A stretch of DNA of 8,304 nucleotides, taken from the NCBI GenBank assembly GCA_018814965.1, contig JAHIYS010000234.1:1-8304 (forward strand), written 5' to 3'. How positions within the stretch are numbered: position 1 is the stretch's first letter; the number at the start of each line of letters is the position of its first letter. Source of the DNA: Gammaproteobacteria bacterium (GTDB lineage: Bacteria > Pseudomonadota > Gammaproteobacteria > UBA9339). The position numbers were made by a program, and so were the translations under genes. This document shows, piece by piece, positions 1 through 5,285 of this stretch. The notes beneath the pieces were generated by a model that saw only the letters and a program-made list of their open reading frames with translations, searched no databases and was not told the origin of the DNA.

Positions 1-33
1 TAATAAGTACCTATTATTAAACTTAGGCAACAA

Positions 34-39
34 TATACT
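34..39 (+). promoter_or_regulatory. Possible -10 box of the double-glycine peptide gene
   Basis: TATACT lies 20 bases before the ATG. No good -35 hexamer lies 16-18 bases upstream (the region reads CTATTA), so this is a weak call. The gene might instead be transcribed from a promoter left of the window. Confidence 0.3.
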
Positions 40-58
40 AATTTATAGCGAGAAAATT

Positions 59-349
59 ATGTTCCAATTAAATAAAAAAGAAGTAGAGAATGTTTCTGGT
101 GGAGATGGAGTCTGTGTCTGCCATGTGATCCCTAATGGATCATTTAGCACCACACCTTCACCTCATGAATACTTTTTCTCTGCCCCCTATGAGTGTAAAG
201 ATGTATGCTGCAAGGCTCCTAACTTAGAAAACATATACTGGGAATACAGAGATGAGGGTAAGAATGAAACAGCTTCTGGCTCATGTGAACAGAAAAATTC
301 TGGTATAAAATCTTTTATAGCAAGTCGTGTAAGAGCTAATAGTATATAA
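59..349 (+). CDS. Cysteine-rich peptide with double-glycine (bacteriocin-type) leader
   Basis: This 96-residue protein starts with a short leader ending in ENVSGG (residues 10-15). That is the form of double-glycine leaders cut and exported by ABC transporters with a C39 peptidase domain; the pattern is Leu4, Glu8, Val9, Val12, Gly14-Gly15. Cleavage after Gly15 would release an 81-residue product with six cysteines (19, 21, 46, 50, 51, 76), an even number that would suit three disulfides or modification. No membrane helix is visible. The ATG has a short Shine-Dalgarno GAG at 50-52, six bases upstream. The gene faces murJ and ends just before an inverted repeat that can act as its terminator. 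Export as a bacteriocin or signal-like peptide is inferred from the leader. I do not recognise the mature part, and no transporter, immunity or modification gene is visible, so activity is unknown. Confidence 0.72.
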   Translation: MFQLNKKEVENVSGGDGVCVCHVIPNGSFSTTPSPHEYFFSAPYECKDVCCKAPNLENIYWEYRDEGKNETASGSCEQKNSGIKSFIASRVRANSI

Positions 350-355
350 AACAAT

Positions 356-438
356 GGGGTCAAGTCCCAGCAACTAACAACCAAAACAAGCGTTAACCTT
401 TTAACCTGCTTCGTTGTCAGTTGTTGGGACTTGGCCCC
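356..438. repeat. 26-base inverted repeat between convergent genes, likely two-way terminator
   Basis: The arms at 356-381 and 413-438 match at 23 of 26 positions, with a 31-base loop between them; the loop itself can fold through GTTAA and TTAAC. The outer ends read GGGGTCAAG and CTTGGCCCC. On the + strand the right arm is followed by TCTATTTTTC, and on the - strand the hairpin is followed by ATTGTTTTATA, so it could terminate both the peptide gene and murJ. It starts 6 bases after the peptide stop and ends 1 base before the murJ stop codon. The long arms and large loop are more like a small mobile palindrome than an ordinary terminator. Its ends match the palindrome at 6557-6579. Confidence 0.75.
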
Positions 439-439
439 T

Positions 440-1999
440 CTATTTTTCTTGCAACATAAATTCCTTTATCTTCATTCCGCTTATCCATAAACACAAAAAA
501 TAAATCAAGACTGCACCGCTACATAAAATTGCAAGATGCCATATTCGAGTAAACCAATCCCAATCAAACCATAAAGAGAGATCACTGGTAGCAAACCAAA
601 GCATAAAAGCTAAAGCAGCATTAGCAAATAGCATCCGTAACCAAAATATTTTCCAATCCTTTCCTGGTTGATAATGCTTGTTACGCCTCAGTGACCAGAA
701 CAATAAAAAAGCGTTTAGCATCGAAGTTAGAGAAGTCGCAAGAGCTAGCCCTGCATGCTTTAACGGGAAGATTAAAATAACCGCAAGCACAATATTAGAT
801 AATACCGCAGTAATCGCTATCTTTACCGGAGTTTTGATATTTTGACGAGAGTAAAATCCTGATGCTAAAATTTTTACTAACATAAATGCTGGCATGCCCA
901 CTGCAAATCCCAGCAAACTACGTCGCGCCATCTCTACATCAAATGCTGTAAACTCACCCCGTTGAAACAGCGTCACTAAAATCGGCCCTGATAGTATAGC
1001 AATCCCGATTGTCGCTGGTAACGCAATCAGCAATACAAATTTTAACCCCCAATCAAGAGCCTCTGAAAATTCCTGATGAGACTCTGATGAATATTTACGG
1101 GATAAATATGGCAATACTACAGTCGCAATCGCCACCCCAAAAACTCCGAGCGGAAAAGAGGTTAAACGATCAGAATAATATAACCAGGTAATGCTTCCTG
1201 AAGGCAAAAATGAAGCAAGCAAAGTATCGATCAAAACACTTATTTGTACTACTGAAACTCCAAATATTGCTGGCACCATTAATTTGAGCACCCTTCTAAC
1301 TCCAGTGTCACGCCATAAAATACTCGGACTCGGCATTAAACCTAATTTATACAAAAATGGCAGCTGAAATAAAAGTTGTGCGACTCCACCAATAAAAATT
1401 CCCCAAGCCAAAGCTTTTACCGGATCAGAAAAATATGGCGCCATAAAAAGAGCGGCACCAATCAAAGCAAAATTAAGTAAATTGGGAGTAAAAGCTGGAA
1501 TTCCAAACTTACCATAAGTATTCAAAATCCCACTAACATATGCTGTTAAAGATATAAACAGGATATAAGGAAAGGTAATTTTAAGCATCGATGTAGTAAG
1601 CGCAAGCTTACCTGGTTCATCAATAAATCCTGGAGCAAAAATATAAACAAGTATAGGAGTGGCCAAAACCGCAACTACAGTAAAAACAAATAAAACTGTA
1701 ATCATCAAACCAGCCATGTGGTTTAAAAAAACCTTGGTGTCATCTAGACCCTGTTTTTGATTATATTCTGACAATACCGGAACAAATGCTTGCGAAAAAG
1801 CTCCTTCAGCAAATAGACGCCGTAAAAAATTGGGGATCCGATAAGCAACTAAAAAAGCATCTAATCCTGCAGTAGCACCAAAAACATAAGCAAAAACCAG
1901 ATCACGCGCTAGCCCAGTAACCCTAGAAATAGCTGTCATCAACGAAAAAACAAAAGTGGATTTAAGTAAGCTTTTTTTCATCATGCTAAATATTAGCAT
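440..1999 (-). CDS. murJ: Lipid II flippase MurJ (MviN family)
   Basis: This inner-membrane protein of the MOP superfamily moves lipid II across the cytoplasmic membrane for peptidoglycan synthesis. The 519 residues are hydrophobic throughout and near the family's usual length, with about 14 expected membrane segments. The family signature is clear: SRVTGLARD (residues 25-33), PNFLRRLFAEGAFSQAF (56-72) and YYSDRLTSFPLGVFGVA (274-290). Arg26, Arg32, Arg60 and Arg278 line up, with a constant offset of 8, with the functionally important Arg18, Arg24, Arg52 and Arg270 of E. coli MurJ. The start is uncertain. The first ATG (1997-1999) has no Shine-Dalgarno, and ATGs at 1982-1984 and 1979-1981 give an N-terminus closer to the family (MKKSLLKS). 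In many gammaproteobacteria murJ sits beside rpsT and is followed by ribF; here neither holds. Confidence 0.96.
   Translation of the reverse strand: MLIFSMMKKSLLKSTFVFSLMTAISRVTGLARDLVFAYVFGATAGLDAFLVAYRIPNFLRRLFAEGAFSQAFVPVLSEYNQKQGLDDTKVFLNHMAGLMITVLFVFTVVAVLATPILVYIFAPGFIDEPGKLALTTSMLKITFPYILFISLTAYVSGILNTYGKFGIPAFTPNLLNFALIGAALFMAPYFSDPVKALAWGIFIGGVAQLLFQLPFLYKLGLMPSPSILWRDTGVRRVLKLMVPAIFGVSVVQISVLIDTLLASFLPSGSITWLYYSDRLTSFPLGVFGVAIATVVLPYLSRKYSSESHQEFSEALDWGLKFVLLIALPATIGIAILSGPILVTLFQRGEFTAFDVEMARRSLLGFAVGMPAFMLVKILASGFYSRQNIKTPVKIAITAVLSNIVLAVILIFPLKHAGLALATSLTSMLNAFLLFWSLRRNKHYQPGKDWKIFWLRMLFANAALAFMLWFATSDLSLWFDWDWFTRIWHLAILCSGAVLIYFLCLWISGMKIKEFMLQEK
1983..1999. promoter_or_regulatory. 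Perfect palindrome over the alternative murJ starts
   Basis: ATGCTAA (1983-1989) and TTAGCAT (1993-1999) are a perfect 7-base inverted repeat with a 3-base spacer. It spans the stretch from the first possible murJ ATG to the second. In mRNA it would form a small hairpin directly before the ATGs at 1982-1984 and 1979-1981, where a ribosome-binding site would be expected. It could modulate translation, serve as an operator, or be chance. Confidence 0.35.
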
Positions 2000-2013
2000 A
2001 AAATAGAGGGGAA

Positions 2014-2019
2014 ATTATA
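2014..2019 (-). promoter_or_regulatory. Candidate -10 box for murJ
   Basis: The - strand reads TATAAT, a perfect -10 consensus, 14 bases upstream of the first murJ ATG and 29 upstream of the second. No convincing -35 is found at 16-18 bases spacing (GAAGTT at 17). The transcript would start near 2007 and have almost no leader for the first ATG, which favours one of the downstream ATGs as the true start. Confidence 0.4.
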
Positions 2020-2060
2020 AAATATCTTGAAAAACTAACTTCTTCAGATCATTTAGGATA

Positions 2061-2239
2061 CTGTTGCAATCCAGATTTAAAACACAAAAAATTTCGCTCT
2101 TCGAGCTTTCTCATTCCTTACTCATTTACCCAGCCCTGCGGCCCGCAAACAGCGCGGGCCTTAGGCTAGGCTATCAAGATTTAGCCCTTCGGGCGTGAGG
2201 TTGATAAAAAAAATTTTCTAACATCTCGGATTGCAACAG
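2061..2239. repeat. MITE-like element with 12-base terminal inverted repeats
   Basis: A 179-base unit is bounded by CTGTTGCAATCC (2061-2072) and its exact reverse complement (2228-2239). The match continues inward as AGAT/ATCT with a one-base offset. Inside are several short hairpins: GCTC-TTC-GAGC (2096-2106), GGCCCGC/GCGGGCC with a 7-base loop (2140-2160), and GCCC-TTC-GGGC (2184-2194) nested between TATCAA (2172-2177) and TTGATA (2201-2206). There is no coding frame and no obvious target-site duplication at the ends. The layout fits a non-autonomous mobile element or a structured palindromic repeat; its mover is not in the window. Confidence 0.65.
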
Positions 2240-2270
2240 GCCCTTTAGGTGAATCAAAGATAAAAAAATT

Positions 2271-2342
2271 GCCGTCATTGCGAGTCGCAGGCGAAGCAAT
2301 CCACTTCATCTGTCATTGCTAGCCGTCATGGGCAACAATCCA
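2271..2342 (+). repeat. Two tandem copies of GTCATTGC...GCAATCCA repeat
   Basis: Copy one (2274-2302) reads GTCATTGCGAG, a short spacer, then GCGAAGCAATCCA. Copy two (2312-2342) is more degenerate: GTCATTGCTAG, then GCAACAATCCA. Motifs of this kind recur as dispersed palindromic repeats in many bacterial genomes, including rickettsial and Legionella/Coxiella-type lineages (general knowledge, not checked here). An inverted third copy closes the region at 2568-2606. Confidence 0.65.
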
Positions 2343-2436
2343 GAAGCCATAATAAGGTGGTTTGATCTCTTGGGTAACAACCAAAACAGATAGTCGGTAG
2401 TTCTTGTCCTGGATCAACTATGTCTTTCAACTAGTT

Positions 2437-2533
2437 AAGTGAAGAGGTTATGTTTTGAGTGGCGTGTCGAACCAGGGAAGGTATGGAGACCGAGGACAGG
2501 AGTCCATCCATTAAAAACATAACCTCTTCACTT
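2437..2533. repeat. Perfect 20-base inverted repeat with GC-richer core
   Basis: AAGTGAAGAGGTTATGTTTT (2437-2456) and its exact reverse complement (2514-2533) flank a 57-base core. The core is visibly richer in G and C than the surroundings and can fold locally, for example GGAC-AGGA-GTCC at 2494-2505. No coding frame is convincing. It lies inside the larger interval bounded by the GTCATTGC repeats but off-centre, so it looks like an independent insertion. It may be a mobile palindrome or a structured RNA; the sequence alone does not decide. Confidence 0.65.
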
Positions 2534-2567
2534 TGTCGATAAGGCAAAACTATTTTACAATCTTTTG

Positions 2568-2606
2568 GATTGCTTCGTCGTAAAAAACACTCCTCGCAAT
2601 GACAGC
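2568..2606 (-). repeat. Inverted third copy of the GTCATTGC...GCAATCC repeat
   Basis: Read on the - strand this copy begins GCTGTCATTGCGAGGAG and ends GACGAAGCAATCC. It is the best match here to the common dispersed repeat. Its outer end faces that of the copy at 2274, with 14 bases matching at all but one position. It stops 8 bases before the typA stop codon, so the repeat abuts the gene without changing its C-terminus. Confidence 0.65.
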
Positions 2607-2614
2607 AAAAACAA

Positions 2615-4432
2615 TTATTCAATACTGCGGCTAACTCTTTTCCGTCCTGAAGCATCTAGAATCTTTTTCCTGATCCGCATTTGAGTTGGGGTAATTTCAA
2701 CTAATTCGTCTTCGGCTATAAATTCCAAAGCACGCTCTAAACTCATCTGCACCGGCGGAGTTAAAATGACATTTTCATCCGTACCCGAAGCTCGCATATT
2801 GGTTAAATGCTTACCTTTGGTTGGATTTACCACTATATCTTCAATCCTGGAATTAATACCTACAATCATCCCTTCATACACATCGGTTTGGGGACCAATT
2901 AATAATTGGGCGCGCTCTTGAAGATTAAATAGAGCAAAGCCGGTTGTCTTGCCTCTACCGTTTGCAATTAAGACTCCTCGTGAGCGTTTAGCGATAGCTC
3001 CTGACTTCACTGGACCATAATGATCAAAAACATGATGTAAAAGACCGCCACCTGAAGTAGCCATCATAAATTCTGTCTGAAATCCCATCAAACCACGAGT
3101 AGGAATCTTATATTCCAACCGTACCCTGCCGGCATTATCAAGATGCATATTAACTAATTCAGCTTTTCTTGACCCCAAAGATTCCATAATTGCGCCTTGA
3201 TGTTTCTCTTCAATATCAGCAATTAAAAACTCATAAGGTTCACATAGCTTACCATCAATCATCCTGGTAATAACTTGTGGTTGTGCAACAGCTAGCTCAT
3301 ACCCTTCTCGACGCATCGTCTCAATTAATATACCAAGATGTAACTCCCCACGCCCTGAGACTTTAAATCTTTCTGGGGTATCAGTATCCTCTACCCGTAA
3401 GGCTACATTATGCAAAAGTTCCCGATAAAGACGATCACGTAATTGACGACTAGTTAAAAACTTACCTTCAAGTCCAGCAAATGGTGATGTATTAACTTCG
3501 AAAGTCATACTAATCGTTGGCTCATCAACAGCAAGAGGAGGCAAAGCTTTGACTGCCAAAGGATCACACAAAGTATCAGAAATTTTTAAACCCTCTATCC
3601 CAGTAATTGCAACAATATCACCCGCCTCAGCTTTATCAATTTCGTAACGCTTAAGTCCGAGAAATCCTAAAATCTGTAATATTCGACCGTTACGCATGTT
3701 TCCTTCACGATCAATTATGCTTACTGGCATATTCTTGTTCACCTTGCCATGCTTAATTCTGCCAATACCTATCGTTCCAACATAACTTGAATAATCAAGA
3801 GAACTAATCTGCATTTGAAGCGGCGCATTTGGGTCTACTTCTGGCGGCGGCACTCGATCAACTATCATCTTAAACAATAAATTCATATCAGAAGTTGGCT
3901 GCTGCCAGTCAAAAGTAGCAAAACCTTTGGTTGCTGAGGTATAAATAACGGGAAAATCTAGCTGACTATCGGTTGCTCCTAAACTATCAAACAAATCGAA
4001 TATACGATCAATTACCCAATCAGGTCTGGCATTGGGGCGATCAACCTTATTGACCACTACAATCGGGTTCAAGCCTTGTGCAAAAGCTTTCTGGGTAACA
4101 AAACGGGTTTGCGGCATAGGACCATCAACAGCATCCACAAGCAACAACACTGAGTCCACCATCGATAACACCCGTTCAACTTCACCGCCAAAATCTGCAT
4201 GCCCTGGGGTATCAACAATATTAATCTTGTAGCCTTCCCATTCAATTGCTGTATTTTTTGCCAAAATAGTGATCCCACGCTCCCTTTCGAGTTCATTGGA
4301 ATCCATTATCAAGTCCTCTCCCACCAGCTTTTGTTTCATCGTGCCAGACTGACGCAATAATTGGTCAACCAAGGTGGTTTTACCATGATCTACGTGGGCG
4401 ATAATAGCGATATTACGTATATTAGAAGCCAT
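2615..4432 (-). CDS. typA: Ribosome-binding translational GTPase BipA/TypA
   Basis: BipA is a cytoplasmic GTPase related to EF-G and LepA. It binds the 70S ribosome and aids 50S assembly and adaptation to cold and stress. The 605 residues match the usual length of about 600-610. Visible G motifs are AHVDHGKTTL (12-21, P-loop), RGITI (52-56, switch I), DTPGH (74-78), NKVD (128-131) and a TSATKG element. EF-Tu-like domain II, EF-G-like domains III and V, and the BipA-specific C-terminal domain follow. The end (IRKKILDASGRKRVSRS) resembles the E. coli BipA tail, so the protein is intact. The ATG at 4430-4432 gives the standard N-terminus (SNIRNIAIIAHVDHGKT), but it has only a weak GGT in place of a Shine-Dalgarno. 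No clear terminator follows; repeats start 8 bases past the stop. It is transcribed away from rpsT. Confidence 0.97.
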   Translation of the reverse strand: MASNIRNIAIIAHVDHGKTTLVDQLLRQSGTMKQKLVGEDLIMDSNELERERGITILAKNTAIEWEGYKINIVDTPGHADFGGEVERVLSMVDSVLLLVDAVDGPMPQTRFVTQKAFAQGLNPIVVVNKVDRPNARPDWVIDRIFDLFDSLGATDSQLDFPVIYTSATKGFATFDWQQPTSDMNLLFKMIVDRVPPPEVDPNAPLQMQISSLDYSSYVGTIGIGRIKHGKVNKNMPVSIIDREGNMRNGRILQILGFLGLKRYEIDKAEAGDIVAITGIEGLKISDTLCDPLAVKALPPLAVDEPTISMTFEVNTSPFAGLEGKFLTSRQLRDRLYRELLHNVALRVEDTDTPERFKVSGRGELHLGILIETMRREGYELAVAQPQVITRMIDGKLCEPYEFLIADIEEKHQGAIMESLGSRKAELVNMHLDNAGRVRLEYKIPTRGLMGFQTEFMMATSGGGLLHHVFDHYGPVKSGAIAKRSRGVLIANGRGKTTGFALFNLQERAQLLIGPQTDVYEGMIVGINSRIEDIVVNPTKGKHLTNMRASGTDENVILTPPVQMSLERALEFIAEDELVEITPTQMRIRKKILDASGRKRVSRSIE

Positions 4433-4575
4433 AAAATTACCATAAAAATTAACACAAAGGCGCTGAGTATGTCACTAAATGAGGATTGATGCTAGATTTT
4501 TTCTCCACAAACAAATCTTAATCTAAAATCAAAACTTATAAATAAGATCAATAGACTCGAAGCAATAACTGAAAC

Positions 4576-4589
4576 TCTCAATATTGAGA
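4576..4589. repeat. 14-base perfect palindrome upstream of typA
   Basis: TCTCAATATTGAGA is fully self-complementary and lies about 145 bases upstream of the typA start. It could be an operator-type site. A 7-base half-site is short enough to arise by chance in a window of this size. Confidence 0.3.
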
Positions 4590-4660
4590 TAATTCCTAAT
4601 AAATATAACAGTTCTACATTAACAGAACATTAACAGCCTAAATATAATATAGTTTAACAA

Positions 4661-4725
4661 TTGTCGTCGAGCAGCTTGATATAGTTCAACGCTTTATGGG
4701 CCTAAGTTTTTCAACTCAACGACAA
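4661..4725. repeat. 11-base inverted repeat in the typA-rpsT gap
   Basis: TTGTCGTCGAG (4661-4671) and CTCAACGACAA (4715-4725) are inverted copies with one mismatch that a G-U pair would tolerate. They enclose 43 bases. The role is unknown: possibly a degenerate palindromic element or a stem in a transcript. Confidence 0.4.
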
Positions 4726-4785
4726 AACACGATGACTGGTATAGTCGGAAAAATTTATAGAATTTAATAGCTTTTATCTTGTAGC

Positions 4786-4831
4786 AAAGGCCTTTTGACT
4801 TAGGATACCAAAACCCAGGCCTTTCGACTTA
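4786..4831 (+). repeat. Direct repeat GGCCTTT(T/C)GACTTA, also foldable
   Basis: Two 14-base copies (4789-4802 and 4818-4831) differ at one base and are spaced 29 bases apart. The same stretch can fold into a hairpin: AAAGGCC (4786-4792) with GGCCTTT (4818-4824), plus TTTTG with CAAAA after a bulge. It lies about 85 bases upstream of the rpsT -35 box. It may be paired regulator sites or a small duplication. Confidence 0.4.
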
Positions 4832-4916
4832 ATTCATCAGATTTCATAAAAACCATCTAGAACCAACTGCATAGCTAATAACAAGCTGTTATTTATCATT
4901 ATTTCACCCCTGCCCA

Positions 4917-4945
4917 TTGACACTTAAACAAGTTCGAGGCATATT
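4917..4945 (+). promoter_or_regulatory. rpsT promoter
   Basis: A perfect -35 box TTGACA (4917-4922) is followed after 17 bases by CATATT (4940-4945), which matches the -10 consensus at 4 of 6 positions. Transcription would start near 4952, giving a leader of about 30 bases before the GTG start. It probably also drives the phosphofructokinase gene downstream. Confidence 0.65.
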
Positions 4946-4980
4946 AATCACCGTAATAGCAACCCCCTGGAGAACTAAAA

Positions 4981-5244
4981 GTGGCAAATATAAAATCTGC
5001 AAAGAAAAGAGCAGTTCAAAGCGAAAAACATCGCAAACATAATATGGGTTTAAAATCAGCCTATCGCACCTCAGTTAAAAAGGTTGAAGCATCCATAACC
5101 GCAAATAACAAAGAAGAGGCTACAAAAGCATTAAAAGCAGCAATTCCAATGCTTGATAAAGTAGCAACTAAAGGCATTATTCATAAAAATAAAGCTGCTC
5201 GATGCAAAAGCACCCTCAATAAAAAAATAAAAAACTTAAAATAA
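4981..5244 (+). CDS. rpsT: 30S ribosomal protein S20
   Basis: S20 binds 16S rRNA early in small-subunit assembly. The 87 residues equal the usual length, and the sequence is typical: ANIKSAKKRAVQSEKHRKHN at the start, a lysine-rich helical body, and KGIIHKNKAARCKSTL near the end. The start is GTG, preceded by GGAG (4969-4972) with an 8-base gap, which fixes the start. Non-ATG starts are known for rpsT; E. coli uses UUG, and S20 represses its own translation there. Similar self-control here is inferred. No terminator is seen before the next gene. Confidence 0.97.
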   Translation: MANIKSAKKRAVQSEKHRKHNMGLKSAYRTSVKKVEASITANNKEEATKALKAAIPMLDKVATKGIIHKNKAARCKSTLNKKIKNLK

Positions 5245-5285
5245 TCTCTTAATTAACTTCATTAGACATCAAGGAATCGAAGCTT

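Larger units (their letters stand above)
2000..2614. other. 615-base gene-free region filled with palindromic repeats
   Basis: No credible gene lies between the murJ start and the typA stop. The stretch holds the murJ promoter candidate and then three separate repeat structures: 2061-2239, copies spread over 2271-2606, and 2437-2533. An open frame on the - strand (2431-2655) runs through the last two and into typA. Its CHCEEC-type translation is what repeats of the CATTGCGAG class give, so I do not treat it as a gene. Confidence 0.75.
4433..4980. other. Divergent intergenic region between typA and rpsT
   Basis: No gene, tRNA or obvious RNA motif is seen in these 548 bases. They must carry the promoters of both flanking genes. 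A good one for rpsT is visible near the right end, while no convincing -35/-10 pair was found for typA. Small repeats are scattered through it: a 14-base perfect palindrome at 4576-4589, two tandem copies of ACATTAACAG (4616-4625 and 4627-4636), an inverted repeat at 4661-4725, and a direct repeat at 4789-4831. Confidence 0.6.

Noticed and set aside
187..384. Open frame on the - strand opposite the double-glycine peptide
   Set aside because: It is antisense to a better-supported gene, starts inside the inverted repeat and lacks a Shine-Dalgarno or recognisable domain.
2271..2342. Short tandem repeats as a possible CRISPR array
   Set aside because: There are only two degenerate copies with an 8-base gap plus one inverted copy; no regular spacer length and no cas genes are present.
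371..2390. Shared 14-base string TAACAACCAAAACA near 375-388 and 2375-2388
   Set aside because: The match does not extend, and such an A-rich string can recur by chance in a window of this size.
2457..2513. tRNA-like T-loop sequence (GGTTCGA on the - strand) in the repeat core
   Set aside because: The flanking bases do not pair as a T-stem and no anticodon or D arm can be laid out.
2431..2655. A 74-codon open frame on the - strand overlapping the typA 3' end
   Set aside because: Its sequence comes from the GTCATTGC repeat (CHCEEC-type translation), the 20-base inverted repeat and out-of-frame typA. No ribosome-binding site or protein family fits.
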